Positions 35,652 through 45,384 are shown, counted from the first letter of the stretch. The stretch is 64,000 nt of DNA from an uncultured Eggerthellaceae bacterium (GCA_910580205.1 CAJTVP010000002.1:1-64000); one strand, 5' to 3'. Numbers and translations: made by a program. Notes: generated from the sequence alone by a model not told the origin.

Positions 35652-38303
35652 ATGGCAGACCAGTTCCTTTCAACGCTGCACGAGGACGGCGTGCAGTGCT
35701 CGTTTTACCCTGTCGAACAGATCCAAGGCGCAGGGCGGCTGCCGTTTTCGCTCAAAGTGGTGCTTGAGAACGTTTTGCGCAACGTGGAGGACGCTCAAGA
35801 GGCGCAAGTCATGGCGGAGCGCATCGTGGCGGCGGGAAGCACGGGCCAGGCGGGGGATGAGGTGTCCTTCATGCCGGCGCGCGTGCTGTATCAGGACTTG
35901 ACCGGCGTGCCCGTGTTCGTGGATTTCGCCGTCATGCGTGAAGCCTTCGCGGAGCTGGGTGGGGATCCAGCGCGCATCAACCCGAACATCCCGTGCGATC
36001 TGGTGATCGATCACTCCGTCATCGCTGACGAAGCTGGCACGCCGGAGGCGTTCGCCCATAACACGGACACGGAGTTCGCGCGCAACCAGGAGCGCTACGA
36101 GTTCTTCAAGTGGGCGCAGTCCTCATTTCAGAACGTGCGCATCGTGCCGCCTGAGCAGGGCATCTGCCACCAGTTGAACATCGAATGCTTCTCGGATGTG
36201 GTCCGCACTGAAAACGCGGTCAGCGCCGAGCAACCGGTCGTATTCTTCGACACGCTGGTGGGCACGGATTCTCATACGCCCACGGCGAACGGCATCGGCG
36301 TTCTGGGTTGGGGCGTTGGCGGCATAGAGGCGGAGGCGGCGGCGCTCGGACAGCCCATCACCACGCTGGTCCCCCAGGTGATCGGCATCCGCTTGACCGG
36401 CGAGCTGGCCCCCGGCGTGGCGGCCATGGACGTGTCGCTCACCTTCGCGGAACTGCTGCGCGCTCGCGGTGTGGTCGGCTGCTTCGTGGAGTGCTTCGGT
36501 CCCGGCGTGGCTGCGCTTTCGGCGCAACAGCGGGCGGCCATCGCGAACATGACGCCAGAATACGGAAGCACGTGCACCCTGTTCCCCGTTGACGAGCGCA
36601 CGCTTGAGTTCTTGCGGACGGCAGGGCGCTCGGAGGAGCAGGTGCGCCTGGTGGAGGCCTATGCGAAAGCGCAGGGTTTCTGGAATACGGATGAGGCGGC
36701 TGGCCGGGCCTACGCGCAGGTGATAGACCTTGATCTGAGCAGCGTGCGTCCGAGCGTATCCGGGCCGTCGCGGCCCCATGATCGCATGGATCTGGGTGCC
36801 GTGCAGGCGCGCTTCCGGGAGCTTTGCCAAGAGCGAGGCCTTGCGTGCGAGCCCCGTGAGGTGATCTCCGGCGGTGAGAGCTGCACGGTCACTGATGGCA
36901 GCATCGCCATCGCGGCGGTGACCAGCTGCACCACAGCCACAGACCCTGCCATGATGGTGCAAGCCGGTCTTCTGGCGAAGGCGGCGGCGGAGCGCGGATT
37001 GCGTGCGAAGCCGTGGGTGAAGGCCATCCTGGCACCGGGCAGCCATGCCACGGAGTTGCTTTTGCGCCGGGCTGGTTGCATGGAGGCCATGGAGCAGGTG
37101 GGATTCTTCACGTGCGGTTTCGGCTGCATGAGCTGTATCGGCAATTCCGGGCCGCTTTCTCCGGCCATGCACGAAGTGGCCGATCAAGTTGAGCTGACCA
37201 GCGTGCTTTCGGGCAACCGCAATTTCGAGGGGCGCATCTCTCCGGATGTGTCGCAGAATTATCTGACCACGCCGGCACATGTGATCGCTTACGCGTTGGC
37301 GGGCACGGTGGACATCAATCTGGAAGAGGATGCTCTTGGGGTGGACGCTGCTGGGCAGCCGGTCTTCTTGGTGGACATCATGCCGGACCAGGCAGCGGTG
37401 GAGGCGGCCGTGCGGACGCATGTCACGGCTGACCTGTACGCGCAGGGCGTTCAAGGCATGTATGAGGGGGATGCAGCATGGCAGCAGCTGGATGCTGATG
37501 CCACAGAGGCGTTCGCTTGGGCGGAGGGTTCCACTTACGTGCGCCGTCCCACGTTCTTCGATGGCATGGCAAGCGATTCAAGCGCTCCAGGCGCCATCGA
37601 AGGCGCGCGGGCGCTTTTGTTCTTGGGCGATTTCATCACGACCGATCACATCTCTCCGGCTGGGTCCATCGCCCTGGATTCACCAGCGGCTGACTACTTG
37701 CGCGCCCGCGGCGTTGCGGAAGCGGATTTCAACACCTATGGCAGCCGACGCGGCAACCATGAGGTCATGGCTCGCGGCACCTTCGCGAATGTGAAGCTGG
37801 AGAACCGCTTGGCAGAGGGCAAGCGCGGCGGTTGGACGCGGGATATGCTCACCGGAGAGGTGACCACCGTGTTCGCCGCGGCCGAGCACTATATGGCTGA
37901 GGGCGTGCCCGCCATCGTGATCGCGGGCAAGATGTACGGCAGCGGGTCGTCGCGTGACTGGGCGGCGAAGGGGCCGAAGCTCTTGGGCGTGCGCGCGGTG
38001 ATCGCCGAGAGCTTCGAGCGCATCCATCGGTCGAACCTGATCGGGATGGGGATCTTGCCGTTGCAGTTCGCGGAGGGCGAGAGCGCGGATGCGCTGGGCC
38101 TCAAGGGTGACGAAGCCTTCAGCATCCAGGGGATCGATTTCTCCCGCGGGCTGCCAGAACCGGCGAAGGCTCAGGTCACGTTCATCCGCCCAGATGGCAG
38201 CACGGGCTCTTTCACGGCTACGGTGCGGGTGGATACGCCCACCGAAGGCGCGTACTTCTCCGAGGGTGGCATCCTGCAGTACGTGCTGCGAAGCATGGCG
38301 TAG
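35652..38303 (+). CDS. acnA: Aconitate hydratase A
   Basis: An 883-residue aconitase, full length for the AcnA/IRP type. The 4Fe-4S ligands are Cys426 (VTSCTTATDP), Cys492 and Cys495 (GCMSCIGNSGPL). Other core motifs: VVFFDTLVGTDSHTPTANGI near 195-215, GVVGCFVECFGPGV, LSGNRNFEGRI, FLGDFITTDHISPAG, YGSRRGNHEVM and AGKMYGSGSSRDWAAKG. It isomerises citrate to isocitrate for the dehydrogenase upstream. The first active-site Cys is followed by TTATDP rather than the usual TNTSNP. The stop is only 8 bp from the convergent ATPase gene. Confidence 0.93.
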   Translation: MADQFLSTLHEDGVQCSFYPVEQIQGAGRLPFSLKVVLENVLRNVEDAQEAQVMAERIVAAGSTGQAGDEVSFMPARVLYQDLTGVPVFVDFAVMREAFAELGGDPARINPNIPCDLVIDHSVIADEAGTPEAFAHNTDTEFARNQERYEFFKWAQSSFQNVRIVPPEQGICHQLNIECFSDVVRTENAVSAEQPVVFFDTLVGTDSHTPTANGIGVLGWGVGGIEAEAAALGQPITTLVPQVIGIRLTGELAPGVAAMDVSLTFAELLRARGVVGCFVECFGPGVAALSAQQRAAIANMTPEYGSTCTLFPVDERTLEFLRTAGRSEEQVRLVEAYAKAQGFWNTDEAAGRAYAQVIDLDLSSVRPSVSGPSRPHDRMDLGAVQARFRELCQERGLACEPREVISGGESCTVTDGSIAIAAVTSCTTATDPAMMVQAGLLAKAAAERGLRAKPWVKAILAPGSHATELLLRRAGCMEAMEQVGFFTCGFGCMSCIGNSGPLSPAMHEVADQVELTSVLSGNRNFEGRISPDVSQNYLTTPAHVIAYALAGTVDINLEEDALGVDAAGQPVFLVDIMPDQAAVEAAVRTHVTADLYAQGVQGMYEGDAAWQQLDADATEAFAWAEGSTYVRRPTFFDGMASDSSAPGAIEGARALLFLGDFITTDHISPAGSIALDSPAADYLRARGVAEADFNTYGSRRGNHEVMARGTFANVKLENRLAEGKRGGWTRDMLTGEVTTVFAAAEHYMAEGVPAIVIAGKMYGSGSSRDWAAKGPKLLGVRAVIAESFERIHRSNLIGMGILPLQFAEGESADALGLKGDEAFSIQGIDFSRGLPEPAKAQVTFIRPDGSTGSFTATVRVDTPTEGAYFSEGGILQYVLRSMA

Positions 38304-38311
38304 TTCACTGT

Positions 38312-39559
38312 TCACAAAGGAGCGCCGCTCAGGAACCGGCGGATATTCAGATGTTTGATGCCCTCATGTGAATAGTCCAGGTCATCCATGCTGAGAACGT
38401 ATTTTGGATAAGCGTCTCCGACAGCCTTGAGGGCCGAGAACTCGCGCTCTCGCACCTTGTCGTCGAGCAACGTCTGACATACTTGGACATAGACGGGATC
38501 ACCTGAGACGACTGCAACGAAATCTATCTCCTGCTTGCCGATGCGGCCCACGGTCACCTCATACCCTCGGCGACGAAGCTCTAGATACACGAGGTTCTCA
38601 AAAGCATGGCCCCAATCCCAAGGGCGCTCGCCCAAGAAAGCATTCCTCAGACCCAAGTCCACCACGTAGTATTTTGGATTCGTGCGCAGCAGCTCGCGCC
38701 CCTTTATGTCATACCGGGGGCAGCGGTAGAGCACGAAAGCATCGCACATCAACTCCAGATAGCGGTCAACCGTGCCAGGATTGATGCTGTGCCCCGCTGC
38801 CTTCAATGCCTTTGCGATGCTGTTCGCGGACACGAACGACCCGATGTTGTCGAAGACGAATCGCGCGACGCGCCGGAACGCCGCTTCGTTTTCGATGCTG
38901 CCACGCTGCACGACATCACGCATGATGACCGAATCCACGATGCCTTCCAGAAGAGCCTGTTGCACTTCTTGTTCCTTCGCGAGCGCCACGGCTGGAAAGG
39001 AGCCCTGGTGGAGAAAGGATTGGAAAGTATCTTCAGGGGTTTGCGAAAAGGCGTTCCTTTCAGGAAAACAGTCCTCGTCTGGAAACGCCCTGCGGAACGT
39101 TTCGAACTCCGGGAACGATAAAGGGTACATCTCCAGCTTCACGTAACGGCCGGACAGGTATGTGAGATCCTCCCCCGCAAAAAGTCGCGAATTGGAGCCC
39201 GTAGCGCATATATCGACCGGAAAGGATGCTTTAAGGCTGTTCACGGTACGGGCCCATTGCGCGATCTCCTGCACTTCGTCAAAAAGGAGATGAAGGCGGT
39301 TGCCTGCACCGGCCATTTCGCTTTTCTCATGGATGTAGCGATGGAGCGCAGAAGGCTCGGTGAGCTCTTCAAACGCCATGCTCTCGAAGTTGATTTCGAT
39401 TATCTGCGCGGCATTCATGCCCTCTGCGAGCAGGTGCTCGACATACAGCTTCAACAAAGATGATTTCCCGCAACGCCGGACCCCGGTGATGATGGTCACC
39501 GCGTCGGCTTTCTCAAGAACCAGGAGCTTATCAAGGTAGCTCGGACGGAGGATCATCAT
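38312..39559 (-). CDS. AAA ATPase with C-terminal DUF4143 domain
   Basis: A 415-residue protein. Walker A GVRRCGKSSLLKLY at about 26-39, Walker B LHLLFDEVQ near 90, sensor ATGSNSRLF near 118. The C-terminal half (from about residue 200) is DUF4143, with YYVVDLGLRNAF and GHAFENLVYLELRRRGYEV...IDFVAV, a PD-(D/E)xK nuclease-like core. These proteins are widespread and scattered in anaerobes; the function is uncertain, with defence or nucleic-acid roles suspected. The AT-rich promoter region with two palindromes (39599-39668) suggests autoregulation or horizontal arrival. ATG 39559 and 39556 are adjacent. Confidence 0.85.
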   Translation of the reverse strand: MMILRPSYLDKLLVLEKADAVTIITGVRRCGKSSLLKLYVEHLLAEGMNAAQIIEINFESMAFEELTEPSALHRYIHEKSEMAGAGNRLHLLFDEVQEIAQWARTVNSLKASFPVDICATGSNSRLFAGEDLTYLSGRYVKLEMYPLSFPEFETFRRAFPDEDCFPERNAFSQTPEDTFQSFLHQGSFPAVALAKEQEVQQALLEGIVDSVIMRDVVQRGSIENEAAFRRVARFVFDNIGSFVSANSIAKALKAAGHSINPGTVDRYLELMCDAFVLYRCPRYDIKGRELLRTNPKYYVVDLGLRNAFLGERPWDWGHAFENLVYLELRRRGYEVTVGRIGKQEIDFVAVVSGDPVYVQVCQTLLDDKVREREFSALKAVGDAYPKYVLSMDDLDYSHEGIKHLNIRRFLSGAPL

Positions 39560-39598
39560 CTGCCTGCTTTCATAGGGATGGCTTTCGTAGGTTGAAAG

Positions 39599-39668
39599 TT
39601 TTCTTATTCATGATAAGAAAATCTATCCTAGAAGTAAAGTTTTCCGGTTATTGGTAAGAAAACTTTAC
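39599..39668. promoter_or_regulatory. Two related palindromes upstream of the DUF4143 ATPase
   Basis: TTTTCTTAT-N5-ATAAGAAAA (39599-39621) and GTAAAGTTTTC-N13-GAAAACTTTAC (39634-39668). The cores are similar 23-bp units beginning TTTTC and ending TAAGAAAA, 41 bp apart. They stand out as AT-rich in a GC-rich genome and look like tandem operators. Confidence 0.55.
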
Positions 39669-39672
39669 ATTT

Positions 39673-41148
39673 TCAACGTCTGTTCGCCGCCTCTTCGACC
39701 ATGCGCATCAGCTCTTGGCGCGAATGCACGCCCAGCTTGCTGTAGATGTGCGAAACGTGCGCTTTCGCCGTATGGGGTGAAATCACCAGCTTCTCATTGA
39801 TGGCCTTCTGGCTCCAACCTTTGGCGAGCAGCTGGAAGACCTCTGTTTCGCGCGCGGTCAATCCATGGCCGCTCGCCAGCTGCCGGCATGCGTGACTCCA
39901 AGCATCTGGCTCCTCAGCTTCGGGGCTTTCGCTTCGTTTCAACGCGGTCGTCCTCAGCACCGGCAGGCTGATGATGATTATGGTGCAGAAGAGCAGGATC
40001 ACGATGGCGATGGGGATCTGGACCTGGAACGATTCGGAGCTGGCGACGTTCGCGGTCACCCACCAGAGCAGGCGGCCCGCCAAAAGACCCAGGCAGAGGA
40101 AGCCCCGGCCGAAGCCGAAAGTGAACAGTGGATTGTGGCGGTGGCTCAGATCGCTCAAGATCAGCCAGTTCGCCACGTCGTAGCAGGCGAAGCCGAACAG
40201 GAGCACGGCGGTGAAGAAGATGGTCAGATCCCCTTCGGCATAGGGAAGCGGCAACAGGCCGACGACGATCAAGATGAGCAAAGGCCATTGGAGGAATCCG
40301 TAATCGAAGGATCCTTTCTTCCAGATCTCCAGGGTCAAGATGTGCAGAGCAGCCAGCATGGTGACGATCTGCGTGGAAATCAACAGGGAGCTGTTCGAGG
40401 TGCTTTGGCTGAGCCCGATCAGGGATGAATATCCGAACGCGACGCCGTAGAAGAGCATGGCGAAGAAGTGCACCCGCGATATCCGCGGCATGCCCTTTCC
40501 CAAAGCCACGGAGATGGGTATGTCACCTGATCCGCCTTCGCTGTTCTGCTCCGTGCGCAGCATGGCCTGGGATGTCACCTTGAGGCGCAAGGAGAGCACC
40601 GAGCCTAAAGCCAGGCAGAGGCAGGTGAGGAGCGAGGCGACGGTCCCTCCGATGCTCGTGATGATGAAGAACAGGACGCTGGTGGCGACGAGCATGGTGG
40701 CGACCAGGATTCCGGCTTGATTCTGGTCGAGCGTTGAGAAGAAGACGCCCAGCTTCACGAGCATGATGGCGCTGGCTGCTCCGCAGGATATCCAGCAGGT
40801 GAGGCGGATGGCGAAGGCGTCCGGATCCTCTCCCCACAGCGCGAAGAGCAGCAACGCTGCCACGCTTGCGATCACGCCCAGGCCATCAAGGGTGCGGGCG
40901 ACGCGCTTTCGCCCTGCGAAGCCGCGCAGGAATCCCAGGATCATGAACGTTGCGGCCATGGAGGCGGTGCCAGCGATGATGAGAGCGATCTTGTCGAAGA
41001 TCATGGCTGCGGGGAGGGATGGCGTGACGGCGGTATAGGTGCTGATCGCCCAGGTCCAGTTCAGCGTCATGATCGCCAGGCCCAGCACCGTTTGAGCCCC
41101 CGTTTTCGATGGAATCGAATGACCCTCTTTTATCGAACCCATGTTCAT
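39673..41148 (-). CDS. LuxR-family regulator with MFS-like membrane domain
   Basis: A 491-residue protein. About 12 TM helices fill residues 15-400, with no transporter motif. A linker is followed by a LuxR helix-turn-helix at about 425-485: LTARETEVFQLLAKGWSQKAI and SPHTAKAHVSHIYSKL. Membrane-bound LuxR proteins of this form are known in Eggerthella lenta to control adjacent catechol-dehydroxylase genes in response to substrate. It is divergent from the molybdoenzyme at 41363, so it is the likely regulator of that gene. AGGAAG lies upstream of the ATG. Confidence 0.88.
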   Translation of the reverse strand: MNMGSIKEGHSIPSKTGAQTVLGLAIMTLNWTWAISTYTAVTPSLPAAMIFDKIALIIAGTASMAATFMILGFLRGFAGRKRVARTLDGLGVIASVAALLLFALWGEDPDAFAIRLTCWISCGAASAIMLVKLGVFFSTLDQNQAGILVATMLVATSVLFFIITSIGGTVASLLTCLCLALGSVLSLRLKVTSQAMLRTEQNSEGGSGDIPISVALGKGMPRISRVHFFAMLFYGVAFGYSSLIGLSQSTSNSSLLISTQIVTMLAALHILTLEIWKKGSFDYGFLQWPLLILIVVGLLPLPYAEGDLTIFFTAVLLFGFACYDVANWLILSDLSHRHNPLFTFGFGRGFLCLGLLAGRLLWWVTANVASSESFQVQIPIAIVILLFCTIIIISLPVLRTTALKRSESPEAEEPDAWSHACRQLASGHGLTARETEVFQLLAKGWSQKAINEKLVISPHTAKAHVSHIYSKLGVHSRQELMRMVEEAANRR

Positions 41149-41362
41149 AACCCGTTTCTTCCTATAGGAGATTTAGACCTATTTTCCCTAGGGATGGGAT
41201 GGCAATAGGCGGTTGTAGGCGTTTCCCATGACGCGGTTCCTATTCATGATTCGGGGTGGCGAAGCAGAGATTGCTTCCATTCCATTTTAGAGCAAATAGG
41301 GAAGGAGAGGGGCGTAAACTGCGCGGATTTACCGAACACTGAGAAAAGAGGAGGAGCGCACA
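41149..41362. promoter_or_regulatory. Divergent control region with repeated CCTATT half-sites
   Basis: Half-sites: CCTATAGG (41161-41168), CCTATT (41178), AATAGG (41204), CCTATT (41239) and AATAGG (41295), plus the palindrome TCCCTAGGGA (41185-41194). The last half-site sits at the -35 position of TAAACT (41315-41320), which has no consensus -35. This fits a LuxR-activated promoter. Confidence 0.5.
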
Positions 41363-44053
41363 ATGACAGAAAAGCAGCAAAGCGGTCTAGCGGGAAATGT
41401 AACCGAGCAAGACGTCAAGAACAATTACGTCGATGAGGATGGCATCCTTTGGAAGAAGATCCGATGCTTCTTCTGCCAAGCCCACTGCCCTCTGTATGTC
41501 GGCACCAATGAAAAGGGGATCATCACTGAGGTCAAGGCGCTGAACCAACAAGCGGAGATATGCGAACGCCGTGGCGAAAAGGGCGAGAAGTTCATTCGCA
41601 CGCACTACCATCCCAAGCGCATCAACCATGTGATGAAGCGCGTCGGCCGCAAGGGTGAAGACAAATGGGAAGAGATCTCCTACGATCAAGGCCTGAAGGA
41701 AGTGGCCGAGAAGCTCCAGGAGATCAAAGACAAGTACGGTCCCGAATCTCTGGTGGTCATGGAGGGCACCTATCGTTCCGACCATCTGTGGGCGCGCTCC
41801 CGGTTCACGAATCTCTTCGGGAATCCGGGCAACATCATCGACCCCGGCATGATCTGCTGGTGCTGGACATACACGCTCAACATGTCCATGGTGGGCTGGC
41901 CCATTGAGATGACCATCCCTCCGTCGGCGCCGCTCGCGAACACCCAGGTGTTCTGGGGCAAGCGCATCACCGAAGCGGGCGGCCCGCGCGGGTTCATGTG
42001 GAACACCATGAAATCCTCTGTGGAGCGTCCCAACAATCCCGGGAAGTTCATCACCATCGATCCTCAGGCCACTGTGGAGGCTTGCGAATCGGACATCTAT
42101 CTTCCCATCAATCCCGGCACCGACCTGTACATGCAGCTGGCTTGGGGCAATTACATCATCGAGAACGAGCTCTATGACACGGACTTCCTGCGCTATTGGA
42201 GCAATGCTCCCTTCCTGCTCAACAAGGAGACGGGCAAGCTCATCCGCGGGTGCGACCTTGAGAAAGACGGAAAGCGCGAAGACTTCGTGGCCATCAACGA
42301 AGAAACGGGAGAACCGGAAGTCTGGTGCTCTGACAAGAACCGTTGGTACACTGATGGCACCGTGGCTCCCGTGCTTTCGGGTGAGTTTACCGTGAAGATG
42401 GCTGATGGCGGCGAAGTGGTCTGCTGGACGGCGTTCGATGCCATCGCTGAGCGGCTTTCGGAATACACCATGGACGAATGCGCCCGCATCTGCGGCGTGC
42501 GCGCGTCGCGCATCATCGACGCCGTGAAGCTGTACGCCACCAACGGACCCGCCTCTATCGGCTGGGGCATCGGCGGCGGCGAGCAGGCGGGCTACAACGC
42601 CACATACACCGGCGTTGCCAAGACCATCCTGCGCATCCTGACCGGCAACATCGACAACCCCGGTGGTGAATCCATCGGCGATCCGGGCATCCCGGAGGCT
42701 GACGGCACGAAGAAGTTCCCCGTGCGCGATGCCGAATTGGAGCTGGCGGACATGCTCCCCAAGGAAGCGCGCGAGAAGTTCCTGGGCAACGACACCTACA
42801 AGGTGCTCAGCTGGCGCGGCTTCGATCCCATCGACAAGTGCTACAAGAAGATGTGGGACATCCCGCGTCCTCAGCTCCATCATGTGCTGGTCACGCCTCC
42901 GCTGGCATGGGATGCCATCCTGGAAGAGAAGCCCTATCCGATCAAGGCGGGCATCGCTTGGAGCTCCAACCCGTTGGCTTGGGCGCCCAATACCAAGAAG
43001 GTATTCGAGGCTCTGAAGGCGCTGGAGTTGTTCGTGGTGGTTGAATACTGGAAGACCCCCACGGCTGCGCTGGCTGACTATATCTTCCCAGCGGCGGACT
43101 CCCTGGAGCGTCCCTTGGCTACCACCAACGAGGACTTCATGGACTTCCTGCAGATCGGCGATCGCGGCTCTCAGCCCGTGGCTGACCGTCGCACGGATTA
43201 CGATTTCTTCCGTGGCCTGGGGCTCCTTTTGGGTCAAGAGGAGTACTGGCCTTGGGAAACGTATGAAGACGTCATCGCTTATCGCGTGGAGCGGTGCGGC
43301 ATGACTTATGAAGAGGCCTGCGAGAAGATGATCGCGGGCATGTCCGACCTCACCTTCTACAAGTACGCTAACAAGCTCCCCAATGGTGAGATTCGTGGGT
43401 TTGCCACGCTTTCGCGCAAAGCGGAGATCTTTCCGAGCCTGCTGGAGGATCTAGGCTATGATCCGCTGCCGTTCTACCGCGAGCCCATCGAGTCCCCGCT
43501 CAGCGATCCGGAACTGGCCGAGAAGTACCCGCTGCGCTTGACCACTGGCGGACGCTTCGTGCCCATGTTCCATTCAGAGTTCCGCGTGCCCGGTTACGGC
43601 ATGCGCTCCATGTGGCCGTATCCCACGTGCCAGCTCAACGTCACCGATGCGCGCGATCTGGGCATCCGTGATGGGGACTGGGTGTGGATCGAGACGAAGC
43701 GCGGACGCATCCGCCAGAAGGCAAAGTTGGAGTTCTCCATGAAGCCCGGCGTGGTATCCATCCAACCTAGTTGGTGGTATCCGGAGCTTCCCGCAGAGGA
43801 ACCATGGTCCCAGGGCGTGTTCGAGTCCAACGCGAACGTTCTGACCAACGATGCCTATGAGGCGCTGGACGAGATGGCTGGTCAGTGGGTGGCGCGCGGC
43901 ATGCTTTGCCGGGTGTATCCCTGCATCGATCCGGCCGATCGCGCCGACACGGAGATGCCCATGGAGGATTACATCGAGAAGAACGAGTACTCCTTCTTCA
44001 ACAAAGAATACGAGTGCCTCAGCTGCGCAGAACTGAAGGAGCTTGACGACTAG
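41363..44053 (+). CDS. Molybdopterin (Mo/W-bisMGD) enzyme, catalytic subunit
   Basis: An 896-residue DMSO-reductase-family protein. Cys35-x2-Cys38-x3-Cys42-x24-Cys67 bind the N-terminal 4Fe-4S cluster. The PGMICWCWTY segment puts Cys165 or Cys167 at the metal-ligand position, as in acetylene hydratase and formate dehydrogenase. FITIDPQATVEACESDIYLPINPGTD is the MGD site, and the C-terminal MGD domain has LRLTTGGRFVPMFHSEFR. There is no Tat signal, no ferredoxin subunit and no membrane anchor alongside, so it is a soluble cytoplasmic enzyme. A hydratase, hydroxytransferase or dehydroxylase acting on a small imported substrate is inferred from the LuxR regulator and the MFS gene next to it. AGAGGAGG precedes the ATG. 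Confidence 0.88.
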   Translation: MTEKQQSGLAGNVTEQDVKNNYVDEDGILWKKIRCFFCQAHCPLYVGTNEKGIITEVKALNQQAEICERRGEKGEKFIRTHYHPKRINHVMKRVGRKGEDKWEEISYDQGLKEVAEKLQEIKDKYGPESLVVMEGTYRSDHLWARSRFTNLFGNPGNIIDPGMICWCWTYTLNMSMVGWPIEMTIPPSAPLANTQVFWGKRITEAGGPRGFMWNTMKSSVERPNNPGKFITIDPQATVEACESDIYLPINPGTDLYMQLAWGNYIIENELYDTDFLRYWSNAPFLLNKETGKLIRGCDLEKDGKREDFVAINEETGEPEVWCSDKNRWYTDGTVAPVLSGEFTVKMADGGEVVCWTAFDAIAERLSEYTMDECARICGVRASRIIDAVKLYATNGPASIGWGIGGGEQAGYNATYTGVAKTILRILTGNIDNPGGESIGDPGIPEADGTKKFPVRDAELELADMLPKEAREKFLGNDTYKVLSWRGFDPIDKCYKKMWDIPRPQLHHVLVTPPLAWDAILEEKPYPIKAGIAWSSNPLAWAPNTKKVFEALKALELFVVVEYWKTPTAALADYIFPAADSLERPLATTNEDFMDFLQIGDRGSQPVADRRTDYDFFRGLGLLLGQEEYWPWETYEDVIAYRVERCGMTYEEACEKMIAGMSDLTFYKYANKLPNGEIRGFATLSRKAEIFPSLLEDLGYDPLPFYREPIESPLSDPELAEKYPLRLTTGGRFVPMFHSEFRVPGYGMRSMWPYPTCQLNVTDARDLGIRDGDWVWIETKRGRIRQKAKLEFSMKPGVVSIQPSWWYPELPAEEPWSQGVFESNANVLTNDAYEALDEMAGQWVARGMLCRVYPCIDPADRADTEMPMEDYIEKNEYSFFNKEYECLSCAELKELDD

Positions 44054-44103
44054 ACCGCGCATTCCGCAGGCCGACCCCGGTCGGCCTGCGAGAAGGAGGA
44101 ACA

Positions 44104-45348
44104 ATGGCTAGAGGAACGAAAAGCAAAACAGTCTTGAAGCTCGTCATTCTGGCGATCGCGCTTCAGGAAACCGGCGGCGGAGCGGTGGCGCCCGCCATGG
44201 CTGACATCATCGCAGCGAACCCGGATTACGCCACTACCACGCTCATGCTCATCCAGACCGCTCCCTACGGCGCGGCCATGATCATGGCACCGGTCTATGG
44301 CTTCCTGTCAAGGAAAGTGAAAAAGCGCTCAGTAGCGCTTGCGGCCATCCTGATGTTCATCATCTTCGGCGTCGCCCCTTACTTCTTCCCGCATTCCATG
44401 GGCGCCATCATCTTCTGCCGCGTCATGTTCGGCGTGGCCACCGGCCTTCTCATCCCGTTGGCGTTCGGTCTGTGCACTGACTTCTTCGAGGGCAAAGAGC
44501 GCACGATGATGATCGGCTTGGTGCAGGCGGCGGCGTGCATCGGCGGCATCTTCTTCCAGACTTTAGGCGGCTATCTGGCCACATTGGGTTGGAACTTCGT
44601 GTTCTTGGCCTACCTGATCTCCGTGGTCATCTTGCTCTTCGCCTTCTTCGCTCTGCCAGAGCCGAAGTACGTGGATGAGACGGAGGCCTACAAGAAGCGC
44701 AAGGAAGAGCTCGCCGCTCTGTCGTTCAAAGAGAAGTTCCCGCCCATCGTCATCGCCTACTATGCTGAGGTCGTTCTGTTCATGATCACGATCCTCATCC
44801 TGATCAACAACCTGGCGATCTACATCACCGCCGAAGGTTGGGGCGGCTCCGTTGAGGTGGGCTACATCCTCTCCGCCCATTCCGTATGCGGCTTCATCGG
44901 CGGCTTGGTCTTCGCGGCTTTCTGCAAGCTCACGAAGAAGTGGAACATCACCGTGGCCGTTGGCCTGGCGGCGCTTTGCTTCGCGCTGATGTGGTTCGCG
45001 AACAATCTGTGGATGGCTGCGGCCGGAGCGGCGCTCGTCGGTTTCCTGCCCACGTTCATCCTGAGCGGCACGTGGGACAAGATCTCGAACACCGTGGTTC
45101 CCATCTTCGCGACGTCGGCTGTGGCCGTGGGCGTTGCGTGCCAGAATCTCGGTCAGTTCGTGGAGCCCTACTACCTGGAGGGCATCAACACGATCTTCGG
45201 GCTGACCCTTGGTCGGGATGCGTTCATGGTGGCGACCATCACCTGCCTGGTGCTGTTCGTCATCCTCGTCATCCAGACCGCCGCTGAGCGCGATCGCGGC
45301 ACCATGGAATCCATCGCGGTCCTGGAAGAGGATATGTCCCCGATGTGA
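44104..45348 (+). CDS. MFS transporter
   Basis: A 414-residue permease with 12 TM helices. The loop 2-3 motif is GFLSRKVKKRSVALA, and FGVATGLLIPLAFGLCTDFFEGKERTMMIGL is the MFS signature after helix 4 (shown as one region). It follows the molybdoenzyme by 50 bp with AGAAGGAGG before the ATG, and a terminator closes the pair. It probably imports the enzyme's substrate or exports its product. Confidence 0.85.
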   Translation: MARGTKSKTVLKLVILAIALQETGGGAVAPAMADIIAANPDYATTTLMLIQTAPYGAAMIMAPVYGFLSRKVKKRSVALAAILMFIIFGVAPYFFPHSMGAIIFCRVMFGVATGLLIPLAFGLCTDFFEGKERTMMIGLVQAAACIGGIFFQTLGGYLATLGWNFVFLAYLISVVILLFAFFALPEPKYVDETEAYKKRKEELAALSFKEKFPPIVIAYYAEVVLFMITILILINNLAIYITAEGWGGSVEVGYILSAHSVCGFIGGLVFAAFCKLTKKWNITVAVGLAALCFALMWFANNLWMAAAGAALVGFLPTFILSGTWDKISNTVVPIFATSAVAVGVACQNLGQFVEPYYLEGINTIFGLTLGRDAFMVATITCLVLFVILVIQTAAERDRGTMESIAVLEEDMSPM

Positions 45349-45384
45349 TCGCTTTGAAGCGGTAGCTGCATCGTTTTCGCGAGG

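Noticed and set aside
41387..43237. A 616-codon minus-strand frame opposite molybdoenzyme 1
   Set aside because: The plus strand has the complete molybdopterin motif set; the minus product has none and no ribosome site.
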